From G965227875 sp965227875 (GTDB taxonomy: Bacteria > Pseudomonadota > Alphaproteobacteria > Rhizobiales > JAJFHC01), in contig OZ245783.1 of the NCBI GenBank assembly GCA_965227875.1, positions 4,402,001 to 4,466,000 on the forward strand: DNA of 64,000 nucleotides, in the 5' to 3' direction. The notes under the pieces are model-generated. The model worked only from the letters and a program-made list of their open reading frames with translations. It was not told the DNA's origin and made no database searches. The position numbers and the translations under genes are program-made. Positions 44,336-53,067 of this stretch are shown one piece after another. Every line of letters begins with the position of its first letter. Positions within the stretch are counted from its first letter, which is position 1.

Positions 44336-45581
44336 CGCTTTCGCCTGCTTCGTAAAGCGCTTCGCGTCCGATCCTGTCGAGGCAGAGTTCCGCCGTCCAG
44401 GGAAGCATCAGCGAGCCGCACCGGCTGTCGCGGTAGAGACGTTCCAGCGGCAGCGCACACAGCATGGACTGACCCCCGCATGTCCGGATTGCCAGCCGGC
44501 ATAGGTCGTTGGCCGTTTCCATGACCGTGTACTGCGCGGTATAGGCCCGCAGCACCTGCTCCTTGCTCGGTTGCGGGCCCGCTTCGGTGATCGCCTGGAA
44601 CCAGATCGCCTTCGCGCATTCGAGCTTGGTGTGCATCTCGGCGACGGCGAGCTGTTTGGTGGGATACATGCGCCGCTTCACCGGCGGGGTTCCCGGCACC
44701 TCGCCGCGCAGGTAGCTCACGGTGAAATCATAGGCCGCCTGGGCGATGCCCATATATGTCGGCGAAAGCGTGAGAAACATGTGCGGCCAGGACGAGGCGG
44801 CCTGGAAATACACGCCCTGCGGCATGAGCTGGCCGTCGTCCTCCACGAAGACGTCGTCGAAGAGCAGCGTGCGCGAAACCGTGCCCCGCATGCCGAGCGG
44901 ATCCCAGTCGCCCACTACGGAAATACCGTCGGCGTCCGCCGGGATGGCGAGATAGAGCGTGTCGCGCCGGCTCGGTTTGCGGTCTTCGTGGATCAGGGTG
45001 CACAGGACCCCGTAATAATCCGCATGGCCCGCCAGCGACGCGAAGATCTTCTTGCCGGAAACCCTGTATCCACCGTCGACCTTCGTGGCCTGAGTGGCGA
45101 AGGGCGTGAAACCCGCGGCCGCGGAACTGCCTTCGGAAAAGGGCTGCGAATAGACCGCGCCATCGTCGAGGATCCGCCGGTAATGCACCGAGCGCCGACG
45201 CCGGTGTTCCTCGCGGTCGGCATCCGTCATGTCCAGATCGTCCGCGAGCGGCCCGCTCCACAGGCAAGAGCACACATGCATGTTCCAGGTCAGGGCGGTT
45301 GCACCGCAATAGCGGCCGATCTCGGCCGCGGTCAGGCAATAGGCGCGAAAGCCGGCCCCCTCGCCTCCGTCCTCTTCGGGAATGCAGATGCCGAGAAAAT
45401 TATGCTCGTGCATATCCTTGTAGTTCTGCGAGGGAAACACCGCCTCGCGGTCCCATTTCGAGGCCCGTTCGGCGAACAGCGTGCGGCCGAGTTCGCGGGC
45501 CTTCGCAGTCAGCCGGCTTTCCTGCTCGTCGAGCCGGAAGGCTTCGGGATCGAACATCGCCCTGTCGGCACTATCGCTCAT
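44328..45581 (-). CDS. Acyl-CoA dehydrogenase family protein
   Basis: A 417-aa flavoprotein with the ACAD fold: an N-terminal helical domain (FRLDEQESRLTAKARELG), a middle strand domain (QPFSEGSSAAAGF, VSGKKIFASLAGHAD) and a C-terminal helical domain (AIRTCGGQSMLC). It probably oxidises the CoA ester made by the neighbouring synthetase or acts as a flavin-dependent hydroxylase-like member. It overlaps both neighbours (8 and 11 bases), so one polycistronic mRNA is likely. Confidence 0.88.
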   Translation of the reverse strand: MSDSADRAMFDPEAFRLDEQESRLTAKARELGRTLFAERASKWDREAVFPSQNYKDMHEHNFLGICIPEEDGGEGAGFRAYCLTAAEIGRYCGATALTWNMHVCSCLWSGPLADDLDMTDADREEHRRRRSVHYRRILDDGAVYSQPFSEGSSAAAGFTPFATQATKVDGGYRVSGKKIFASLAGHADYYGVLCTLIHEDRKPSRRDTLYLAIPADADGISVVGDWDPLGMRGTVSRTLLFDDVFVEDDGQLMPQGVYFQAASSWPHMFLTLSPTYMGIAQAAYDFTVSYLRGEVPGTPPVKRRMYPTKQLAVAEMHTKLECAKAIWFQAITEAGPQPSKEQVLRAYTAQYTVMETANDLCRLAIRTCGGQSMLCALPLERLYRDSRCGSLMLPWTAELCLDRIGREALYEAGESDD

Positions 45582-46320
45582 CTGCTGTCTCCTTCAGGAA
45601 GGTACGGATCGCTGAGTTGAAGGCTGCCGGCCGCTCGAGGTTGGCCAGGTGACCGGCCTCCGGGATCTCGTGAAACCGGCTGCCGGGGATTTTCGCGGCC
45701 ATCCGGGACATCATCGCGGCCGGCGCGCTGGCGTCCTTTTCCGCGGCGAGGACGAACGTCGGCATGGATATGTCGGCCAGCGAGGCCCTGAGGTCGAAGG
45801 TCACGAGAAGTTCCATGGAGGCGCGGTAAGTGGCCTGTTCGACACTGGACATGGCCTCGACCGCGACCGCGCGTCCGTCATCGTCCGCGCCGTCCGCCAT
45901 CAGGGACGCGACGATCCCCGGGGCGAGGTCGGCCATCGTCCGTCCGGCATCGAGCGGACCGAGACGGTCGGCGACGAAGCGCTTCTGGAATTCACCGTCC
46001 GGGTTGCCGAACGCGGGGCTCGTGCCCGAGAGGACAAGTCGGCTGATCCGCCCCGGATGGGTCTTGGCCAGTTGCTGCGCGATCATGCCGCCGAACGAAT
46101 GGCCAACGACCACCGCACGGTCGATGCCAAAAGCCGTCATGTCTTCGGCAAGCCGATCCGCGATGGCCTCGAATGTGAAGGGGTCCGGCAGCGGACGGCC
46201 GCCATAGCCCGGCACGTTCCAGCAAAGCACGCGGTGATCGGCGGAAAAATGGCGCACCTGTTCCGGCCAGACACGCGAGGACCCGCCCACACCGTGCACG
46301 AAGATCATGGTGCCGGTCAT
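45571..46320 (-). CDS. Alpha/beta hydrolase, NicD/PcaD-like
   Basis: A 249-aa hydrolase. The nucleophile is S75 in GHSFG, with the acid in AEKDASAP and His in PEAGHLANLERP. The true start is the ATG at 46320, overlapping the stop of the NicX-like gene by four bases; the long upstream frame is a shadow. Its position directly after a NicX-like dioxygenase matches NicD, which hydrolyses N-formylmaleamate to maleamate and formate. It could also be an enol-lactonase. The function is inferred from context. Confidence 0.85.
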   Translation of the reverse strand: MTGTMIFVHGVGGSSRVWPEQVRHFSADHRVLCWNVPGYGGRPLPDPFTFEAIADRLAEDMTAFGIDRAVVVGHSFGGMIAQQLAKTHPGRISRLVLSGTSPAFGNPDGEFQKRFVADRLGPLDAGRTMADLAPGIVASLMADGADDDGRAVAVEAMSSVEQATYRASMELLVTFDLRASLADISMPTFVLAAEKDASAPAAMMSRMAAKIPGSRFHEIPEAGHLANLERPAAFNSAIRTFLKETADER

Positions 46321-47366
46321 CCGAACACCCCTTCGACGATATCGCCGGCGTCGATCACGGTCTCTCCGTCCAGGGTGATCGTGCACCCCCTTACCGGCAG
46401 GTCGAAATGACCCTCCGTGAACCGCCCGGCAAACTCGTTCGCACCCGTAGAGAACAGGAAATTGCCGGCATAGGCCCGGACTTCCGTCCCGTTCGTGTCC
46501 CTCTGGTCGTAGAACGCGAGCGCCTCGTAGCGCGCGTTCGGGTTCATCCCCCAGCCGACGTGCGACACCGCATAGGCTTCCCGGTCGCCCCAGGCGGACA
46601 TGTAGCGCCGCATGAGTTCGGCGTCCGTGCCGTCGCCGTCGATACGGGTCACGTAGTCGTCCTCGATCACAAGCGTGACCGGACGCTCGAGATATCTCTT
46701 GAAGGTGAGGTTCACGTCTCCCGCATCGAGGACCAGGGTCCCGTTCACGCTGCCTGCCCTGGGGAAGGAGACCACAAGGCCGGCCGGCCAGTGGGCGACG
46801 GTGCCGGGGCGATCCGTATAGCCCCAGACCCCCGCCGTCGACGCGCCTTCCATGACGACGTCGAGATCGGTCCCGGCAGCCGAGGTGACCTTCATCGACG
46901 ACGTGGCCCGGCACCGCTTGATCGCCGCCTTGACCCGTGGGGTCAGCTCGGGGTCGGGTGCAAGGCGTTCCAGCGCGTCGGGGTGTTCGTTGGAGATCAT
47001 CAGGACGCGGGGGCCGGATTTGAGAATACCGGGAAGCTCGGGGGCATGGAGCAGCCCCTCGACGGTCAGGTCGACCACCATGGTGCAGGCGCCCAGGGCG
47101 GCGAGGATGCACGGATGCTCCTTCAGGGAATGCGAACCTCCGGTTGAGCGCACAGGCACCGGTGCGGTCTGCGGCGGCGTGACCGCGGTAACGTGTACGG
47201 GTCTGGCGCCCAGTTCCAGGAGGGCGAGTTCGGTCAGGTGGACGTTGAGCGCGCGGGACTGGGTCTCGGACAGGATCGCGACCGCTTCGCCTTTGCCGAC
47301 GTTGCAGAGCCTGAAAACATCGAGGAAGGCCTCGATCCATCGCCGTTCGATCCGGTCGTTCAGCAT
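46317..47366 (-). CDS. nicX: 2,5-dihydroxypyridine 5,6-dioxygenase-like protein (NicX family)
   Basis: NicX opens the 2,5-dihydroxypyridine ring to N-formylmaleamate, using a mononuclear iron in an aminopeptidase-like fold. The 349-aa product (ATG at 47366 after GGAG) matches NicX length. It shares remembered NicX segments: VAHWPAGLVVSFPR, GTLVLDAGDVNLTFKRY, YAVSHVGWGMNPNARYEA and GNFLFSTGANEFAGR. It is first in an operon with hydrolase, acyl-CoA dehydrogenase and acyl-CoA synthetase genes, and is downstream of a MarR gene. Relatives may act on other ring hydroxy compounds, so the substrate is provisional. Confidence 0.8.
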   Translation of the reverse strand: MLNDRIERRWIEAFLDVFRLCNVGKGEAVAILSETQSRALNVHLTELALLELGARPVHVTAVTPPQTAPVPVRSTGGSHSLKEHPCILAALGACTMVVDLTVEGLLHAPELPGILKSGPRVLMISNEHPDALERLAPDPELTPRVKAAIKRCRATSSMKVTSAAGTDLDVVMEGASTAGVWGYTDRPGTVAHWPAGLVVSFPRAGSVNGTLVLDAGDVNLTFKRYLERPVTLVIEDDYVTRIDGDGTDAELMRRYMSAWGDREAYAVSHVGWGMNPNARYEALAFYDQRDTNGTEVRAYAGNFLFSTGANEFAGRFTEGHFDLPVRGCTITLDGETVIDAGDIVEGVFG

Positions 47367-47447
47367 GGGCGTTCTCCGTATTCGCGCGAGAGGAAGGCTA
47401 TCAGATCGCAAATTATGTGCAAATGGAAATGTTTATATCTAAAATAA

Positions 47448-47879
47448 TCAGGATTTCTTATCATCGGGCAGCACGAGTTTTTGCAATATCGACTTCAGCG
47501 TCCCGATCTCGTCGGCGGACAGCCCGCTGGTGTCGAGGTCTTCCCGGTCCCGCGCAGCGGCGATCAGCGCTCGCGCCAGGTCCCGGCCATGGTGCGTCAG
47601 CACGAGCCTCACGTTCCGCCGGTCGGCCGAATCCGCGGTCCGGCTGACGAGGTTTCGCATTTCCATGCCGTCGAGGCGGCGTGAGAGTGTCGATTGCGGA
47701 ACGAGAACATGGCCCGCGAGACGCGAGATGCTCATCCCCTGCTCGGCATCGTAGAGCGTGGACAGAACACGCCATTCCGATTCCTTGATTGCCTGCTGCT
47801 TGAGCGTGCGGTGGAATGGCAGGCTTGTTTTCTCCGCTGCCTGGGCAAGCAGGTAGGGGAGATAATTCTCGACGAACAT
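47448..47879 (-). CDS. MarR family transcriptional regulator (nicX/P450 side)
   Basis: A 143-aa winged-helix regulator. Helix-turn-helix residues MSISRLAGHVLVPQSTLSRR at about 50-72 are followed by wing TADSADRRNVRLVLT. It is divergent from the P450 gene (97-base gap) and upstream of the NicX-like gene (81-base gap). This position suits control of both. AT-rich sequence with a GCAAAT-5 nt-GCAAAT direct repeat lies between it and nicX at 47408-47424. Confidence 0.92.
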   Translation of the reverse strand: MFVENYLPYLLAQAAEKTSLPFHRTLKQQAIKESEWRVLSTLYDAEQGMSISRLAGHVLVPQSTLSRRLDGMEMRNLVSRTADSADRRNVRLVLTHHGRDLARALIAAARDREDLDTSGLSADEIGTLKSILQKLVLPDDKKS

Positions 47880-47975
47880 GTCTGCTGGGCCGTCCCTTGG
47901 TTGCGCCTGTGTCTAGGCAACACGTTCGCGCCGGGATATTCAACAACAAGGACGTCATATGGCGAGGATGGGACA

Positions 47976-49259
47976 ATGACCATGGACACGCAGGCCCACT
48001 GGCTTCCGCGACGCCAGGCCGACCCCGGCTGGAGCGAGGCGGAGGAACGTGACGTGATCGAACGGTTCGATCCGCGGAACCTTCCCCGGTCCTTCTACGA
48101 CAATCCCTACCCCGTCTATCGCGCACTTCTGCGCCATGATCCGGTCCACCTGTGTCCGGACGGCTCCTATTTCGTCTGCCGCTATGCAGACCTGCTGGAA
48201 ATCTACCGGGACACCAGGCGCTACAGTTCCGACAAGAAGAAGGAGTTCGGGCCCAAATACGGAGAGTCGCCGCTTTTCGAACATCATACGACGAGCCTTG
48301 TCTTCAACGATCCGCCGCTCCATACGCGTGTCCGCAAGCTCATCGTGGGCGCCCTCACGCCGCGCGCCATCGCCAGCATGGAAGCGGGGCTGATCGCCCT
48401 GGTCGACGGACTCCTCGACCGCGCGCAGGACAAGGGTGAGTTCGACCTGATCGAGGATTTCGCCTCCGCCATACCGGTCGAGATCATCGGCAACCTGCTT
48501 GGCGTGCCCCGTGAGGAAAGAGAACCGCTGAGGAACTGGTCGCTTGCGATCCTCGGTGCGCTCGAACCGACGCTGACGCCCGACCAGGAAAGACGGGGCA
48601 ACGAGGCCGTGGTCGAGTTCGTCGACTACCTGAGGACACTCGTCGCCGACCGCCGCAAGAATCCCGGCGACCCCTCGTCCGATGTCCTGACACGCCTCAT
48701 TGAGGGCGAGATCGACGGCGAGAAACTGAGTGAGACCGAACTCCTGCAGAACTGCATCTTCATCCTGAACGCCGGGCACGAAACGACCACCAACCTGATC
48801 GGAAACGGGCTTTATGCGCTCATGGAATGGCCGGATGAACGCGCCCGCCTGCTGGACGATCCGGGCCTGATCGACAGCGCCGTCGAGGAGTTCCTGCGGT
48901 TTGAGAGCTCCAACCAGCTCGGCAACCGCATCACGACGGGACCGGTCGAACTGGGCGGCCTCTCCATGCCTGCAGACACGCGTATTACCCTGTGCATCGG
49001 CGCGGCCAACCGGGATCCGGCCCAGTTCCCCGACCCGGACCGGCTTGACGTTTCACGGCATCCGAACCGCCATCTCGCCTTTGCGTCCGGTCCGCACACC
49101 TGTGCAGGACTGAGCCTCGCCCGGCTGGAGGGCAAGATCGCGATTTCCCGCTTCATCGACCGCTTTCCGGATTACGGGCTGAGTGGCCAGCCCGTCCGCG
49201 GAGGCCGTGTCAGGTTTCGCGGATTTCTGAGCGTTCCGCTCTCGACGGGGCATCACTGA
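47976..49259 (+). CDS. Cytochrome P450
   Basis: A soluble 427-aa monooxygenase. The start is ATG 47976 (GAGGATGGG upstream); the open frame extends upstream into the marR region but is not coding there. Oxygen-binding I-helix AGHETTT begins at 266, ExxR is E305-R308, and the heme-ligand loop FASGPHTCAGLS has C376. The layout is that of bacterial class I P450s needing a ferredoxin and reductase, which are not in the window. It probably starts oxidation of the compound catabolised here; the substrate is unknown. Confidence 0.95.
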   Translation: MTMDTQAHWLPRRQADPGWSEAEERDVIERFDPRNLPRSFYDNPYPVYRALLRHDPVHLCPDGSYFVCRYADLLEIYRDTRRYSSDKKKEFGPKYGESPLFEHHTTSLVFNDPPLHTRVRKLIVGALTPRAIASMEAGLIALVDGLLDRAQDKGEFDLIEDFASAIPVEIIGNLLGVPREEREPLRNWSLAILGALEPTLTPDQERRGNEAVVEFVDYLRTLVADRRKNPGDPSSDVLTRLIEGEIDGEKLSETELLQNCIFILNAGHETTTNLIGNGLYALMEWPDERARLLDDPGLIDSAVEEFLRFESSNQLGNRITTGPVELGGLSMPADTRITLCIGAANRDPAQFPDPDRLDVSRHPNRHLAFASGPHTCAGLSLARLEGKIAISRFIDRFPDYGLSGQPVRGGRVRFRGFLSVPLSTGHH

Positions 49260-49336
49260 AATAATTTCGCTGGTCTGCCTTACCCGGTTTCGCCATGCCA
49301 ATCGCTGCGCGCGAGAAACAGCGGAGGACGGCGGCT

Positions 49337-50299
49337 ATGAAAATCGGATTCATCGGACTTGGAAACGTCGGCGGCAAACTCGCCGGCAGCATACTCCGCA
49401 ACGGACATGACCTGACGGTCCGCGATCTCGACCGTTCGGCGGCACAGCCGTTCCTCGACAATGGCGCAGGCTGGGCGGACACGCCGCGCGAACTGGCCCA
49501 AGCCTGCGACATCGTCATCACCTGCCTTCCCTCTCCGGCCGCCAGCGCCGCGGTGATGGAAGCCGAAGACGGTGTGCTTGCCGGGTTCTCCGAAGGCAAG
49601 ATCTGGCTCGAGATGTCGACGACAGACCAGGCCGAAGTCAAACGTCTCGGAGAGAAAGTCCTCGCTGCCGGTGGCGAAGCCGTGGACTGTCCGGTCTCGG
49701 GCGGCTGCCATCGCGCAGCGACTGGAAACATATCCATTTTCGCAGGGTGCGAGCGCCATACGTTCGAGAGGATCCTGCCCGTGCTCACCACGCTTGGGCG
49801 CAGGGTTCTGCATACCGGACCGCTCGGGTCGGCCTCCGTCCTCAAGGTCATGACCAATTATCTCGCCACGGCCAATCTCGTGACACTGTGCGAGGCGCTG
49901 ACCACGTGCAAGATGGCCGGCATGGATATCAACACCACCTACGAGGCGATCAAGATTTCGTCGGGCAATTCCTTCGTCCACGAGACCGAAAGCCAGGTCA
50001 TCCTGAACGGGTCCCGCGATATCAACTTCACCATGGACCTGGTTCTGAAGGATATCGGCCTGTTCCAGGACATCGCCGAGCGTGCCGGCGTGCCGCTCGA
50101 AGTGTCACCGCTGCTGATCAGCATATTCAAGGACGGTCTCGAGAAATACGGAGCGAGGGAATGGTCTCCGAACATCATCAGGCGTCTCGAGGACGCATGC
50201 GGTACCGAGGTGTTGGCCCCCGGCTTCCCCGCCGAAATGGTCGACGACGAACCGGAGGAGCCCGGATACGAAGTCATCCCGACAGGGCGTCCGGCCTGA
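49337..50299 (+). CDS. NAD(P)-binding 3-hydroxyisobutyrate dehydrogenase-family protein
   Basis: A 320-aa beta-hydroxyacid dehydrogenase. The ATG at 49337 starts directly at the Rossmann motif MKIGFIGLGNVGGKLAGS. The catalytic-lysine helix is LGSASVLKVMTNYLAT, and the substrate-loop PVSGGCHRAATGN is conserved. It lies 77 bases after the P450 gene on the same strand and may oxidise or reduce a hydroxyacid in the same route. Substrate unknown. Confidence 0.88.
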   Translation: MKIGFIGLGNVGGKLAGSILRNGHDLTVRDLDRSAAQPFLDNGAGWADTPRELAQACDIVITCLPSPAASAAVMEAEDGVLAGFSEGKIWLEMSTTDQAEVKRLGEKVLAAGGEAVDCPVSGGCHRAATGNISIFAGCERHTFERILPVLTTLGRRVLHTGPLGSASVLKVMTNYLATANLVTLCEALTTCKMAGMDINTTYEAIKISSGNSFVHETESQVILNGSRDINFTMDLVLKDIGLFQDIAERAGVPLEVSPLLISIFKDGLEKYGAREWSPNIIRRLEDACGTEVLAPGFPAEMVDDEPEEPGYEVIPTGRPA

Positions 50300-50301
50300 G
50301 T

Positions 50302-50502
50302 TCAGTCTGTCCTGTCGCCTCGCGCCAGTTCCAGGGCCTGCGCTATGACGTCTTCGTCGCCGATGTGGTTGGCCAGCACGAGGACCAGCCGTGCGTTGAA
50401 CGCGGCGCTTTCCGCCATGTCGAGCCCCTGGTGCGCGGCGAGGATCCGGTTGTAGACCACATCTGCATTTTCGAGGTTCGGTGATTTTACGAGTTCACTC
50501 AT
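50302..50502 (-). CDS. DUF2783 small protein
   Basis: A 66-aa acidic, helical protein beginning MSELVKSPNLENADVVYNRI. It overlaps the end of the flavin monooxygenase gene by eight bases and closes that operon. DUF2783 proteins are typically found beside flavin monooxygenases in aromatic catabolic clusters; their role is not established. The short size and overlap support it as a real gene. Confidence 0.75.
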   Translation of the reverse strand: MSELVKSPNLENADVVYNRILAAHQGLDMAESAAFNARLVLVLANHIGDEDVIAQALELARGDRTD

Positions 50503-52093
50503 CGGACTGTCCCGTAGCCTTTCTCAGTGCGGCATCTATCCTGCCGGCATCGTAATGGCGCCACCGCGCGCAAAGATGCTGGTCGGGGCGGACGAGGTAA
50601 CACGCCCCCGGCGTTGCATCGAAACGCTCAGCGAAGAGGCCGTCGGCGTCCACATACTGCGTCCCGATACGCAGTGTCGCGATATCGCGGTCGAGGCCTC
50701 CGGTATCTTGCTCGTCCGTCACGATCAGCGTGAAACCCGGGCCCAGCAGATCGAGCAGCCAGACGGGTTGGCCGTCGCGGTCCTGCAGCGGTGTATCCGG
50801 GACCACCCCTCCGAGAGATGCACGCCCGCCGAACGTATCCATATCCGGCGTCGTAAGGTCCGTATCATAGACGCAGGGTGTCGAGAGACGGCCGGAATTC
50901 ACCATCGTGCGTGCGAACGGCGCCCGCGAGGCGAGGTCCAGGACCGCGTCGCGAAAGAGCCGGGTCACGTCGTCGGCGGGTGCGATGAAGTCGGTGCTCC
51001 GCGTCGAATGGCCGATATTCTCATCCGCCGCCTGGCTTCGTTCGTCGTGATAGGACCCGATAAGCGATGCCGGGGAACGGCCTGTAAGGACGCGTTCGAG
51101 TTTCCAGGCCAGGTTTTCCGCATCCTGCACGCCGCTGTTTGCGCCCCGGGCACCGAATGGCGAGACCTGGTGCGCGCTGTCGCCGGCGAAGATCGTGCGC
51201 CCGTGAACGAACTGCTCGATGCGCCGGCACTGAAACGTGTAGACGCTCACCCACTCCAGTTCGAATTCGCGCCCGCCGAGCATCTTCTCGAGCCGGGGCC
51301 GCACGCGGTCCGGGCGCGCTTCGACCTCCGGGTCGGCGTCCCATCCCAGTTGGAGGTCGATGCGCCAGACGTTGTCGGGCTGCTTGTGCAGGAGCGCGGA
51401 CTGCCCGTTGTGGAAAGGCGGTTCGAACCAGAACCAGCGCTCGGGCGGAAAATCCGCGGACATGCGCACGTCGGCAATGAGAAACCGGTCCTCGAACACC
51501 TGCCCACGGAAGGCGATCCCGAGCATGTCGCGCAAGGCCGACCTTGCGCCGTCGGCTGCCACCAGGTAGTCGGCGTGAAGGCGGTACGGGCCGTCCGGCG
51601 TATCGATCGCCACGTCGACACCTTCGGTCGCGTTCCTGACGCCCGTGACCCTGTTCTTCCAGCGCAGGTCGATAAGCTCGTTCCGCGCACAGGCCGCCGC
51701 CAGGTGCGCCTCGACATAATATTGCTGCAGGTTGATGAAGGCCGGCATCTTGTGGCCCGGTTCCGGCAGCAGGTCGAAGGAATAGACTTCCGCGTCGCGC
51801 CAGAAAAGACGGCCCAGGTTCCAGGTCACGCCCTTCTCCACCTGCCAGTCGGCGACGCCGAGACGATCAAAGATCTCGAGCGTGCGCTTCGAGAAGCAGA
51901 TGGCCCGTGAGCCTTCGCCGATGCGGTTGTTGTCGTCGAGCAGCACGACCGGGACGCCGCGTTGTGCCAGATCGAGCGCGAGCGTCATCCCGACAGGACC
52001 GGCACCGACGACGACAACCTTGTGGCGCGCGGGAGTGCCGGCGTCCTGATCGGTCGAGCGCGTGTAGCTGTACTGGTAGGTATGTTCAGGCAC
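50495..52093 (-). CDS. FAD-dependent aromatic monooxygenase (PheA/TfdB/MhpA family)
   Basis: A 532-aa flavoprotein hydroxylase. The FAD-binding GAGPVG is at 30-35. The DG-like motif lies in YLVAADGARSALRDMLG. The GD motif is in TIFAGDSAHQVSPFGARG, and a thioredoxin-like C-terminal domain completes the PheA/TfdB pattern. It would hydroxylate a phenolic ring ahead of the dioxygenase. It is co-transcribed with MBL, FAH and homogentisate-dioxygenase-like genes on the minus strand. The actual substrate is not determinable. Confidence 0.9.
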   Translation of the reverse strand: MPEHTYQYSYTRSTDQDAGTPARHKVVVVGAGPVGMTLALDLAQRGVPVVLLDDNNRIGEGSRAICFSKRTLEIFDRLGVADWQVEKGVTWNLGRLFWRDAEVYSFDLLPEPGHKMPAFINLQQYYVEAHLAAACARNELIDLRWKNRVTGVRNATEGVDVAIDTPDGPYRLHADYLVAADGARSALRDMLGIAFRGQVFEDRFLIADVRMSADFPPERWFWFEPPFHNGQSALLHKQPDNVWRIDLQLGWDADPEVEARPDRVRPRLEKMLGGREFELEWVSVYTFQCRRIEQFVHGRTIFAGDSAHQVSPFGARGANSGVQDAENLAWKLERVLTGRSPASLIGSYHDERSQAADENIGHSTRSTDFIAPADDVTRLFRDAVLDLASRAPFARTMVNSGRLSTPCVYDTDLTTPDMDTFGGRASLGGVVPDTPLQDRDGQPVWLLDLLGPGFTLIVTDEQDTGGLDRDIATLRIGTQYVDADGLFAERFDATPGACYLVRPDQHLCARWRHYDAGRIDAALRKATGQSDE

Positions 52094-52116
52094 GGCACGT
52101 CACCCGGGCAAGGGGG

Positions 52117-53067
52117 TCAGTTCTGTAGCTGCTGCCACATCTCCTGGTCGCGGACGTCCGTCCAGATCTTGGGATGGTCCATGCCCTTCGCTTCGTCGTA
52201 GGCGCGGGAGACGTTGAACGGCAGGCAGTGCTCGAAAATCACCCAGTCCCCGTATTTGGGGGACATGGATTCCTTCACGGCGTCGAATGTTTCCTTGAGC
52301 GAGGATCCCTTGGCCACGTGCTCGCGCACGATGCCGTAGAGCGTTTCGAGAAAGCCGCGGGTACCGGCGATGCCGTCCCGGACCATGTCTGCCGAGGTCA
52401 GCGCGTCGCCGCGGCCCGGCACGAGTTTCTCGGCACCGAAGGAGTCGAGACGTTCGAGCGTGGTCGGCCAGTCGGAGAAATGCGCATCCCCGCAATAGGG
52501 TGCCGCGCCGTATTCGACGAGATCGCCGGAAAACATCACCTTGGCGTCGGGAACCCAGGCCACGATATCCCCCATCGTGTGGCCGCGTCCGATATGCATC
52601 AGGCGGACCTCGCGATCGCCCAGCCAGAGCGACATGGAACTCTCGAAGGTCATGGTCGGCCATGTCAGGCCGGGCACGCTGTCGGCGGCCTGAAACAACC
52701 GCGGGAATCTTCCGTATTCGGAGTCCCAGTCCTGCTGGCCACGCTCGACGATCATGTTGCGCGTCAGGTTGGACGCGATGATCTCCTGCGCGCCGTATCC
52801 CGAGGCGCCGAGAACGCGCACCGCGTGATAGTGGGTGAGGACCACGTGTTTCACCGGCTTGTCGGTGACGGTGCGGATCTTCTCGATCACGGTCTGCGCC
52901 ATGACCGGCGTCGCCTGGGCGTCGATGACGATACAGCCGTCGTCGCCGACGATCACGCCGCTGTTCGGGTCTCCTTCGGCCGTGAACGCATAGAGACCTT
53001 CGCCCAGTTCGGCGAAAGTGATCTGTTTCTCCGCCATGTCGCCGGTCGAGGCAAATCCCTTAGACAT
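52117..53067 (-). CDS. MBL-fold protein with altered metal motif
   Basis: A 316-aa metallo-beta-lactamase-fold protein. The canonical HxHxDH site reads H79-Y-H81-A-V83-R84, so the Asp and third His are replaced. Later features (HIGRGHTMGDIVAW, MFSGDLVEYG) remain. The protein may still bind one metal or have lost classical hydrolase chemistry. It lies eight bases inside the FAH gene start and 23 bases before the monooxygenase gene, in the same operon. Confidence 0.85.
   Translation of the reverse strand: MSKGFASTGDMAEKQITFAELGEGLYAFTAEGDPNSGVIVGDDGCIVIDAQATPVMAQTVIEKIRTVTDKPVKHVVLTHYHAVRVLGASGYGAQEIIASNLTRNMIVERGQQDWDSEYGRFPRLFQAADSVPGLTWPTMTFESSMSLWLGDREVRLMHIGRGHTMGDIVAWVPDAKVMFSGDLVEYGAAPYCGDAHFSDWPTTLERLDSFGAEKLVPGRGDALTSADMVRDGIAGTRGFLETLYGIVREHVAKGSSLKETFDAVKESMSPKYGDWVIFEHCLPFNVSRAYDEAKGMDHPKIWTDVRDQEMWQQLQN

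Noticed and set aside
45571..47340. 589-aa fusion of the hydrolase with upstream sequence
   Set aside because: The upstream part overlaps the NicX-like gene in another frame; the hydrolase starts at 46320 with an ATGA overlap.
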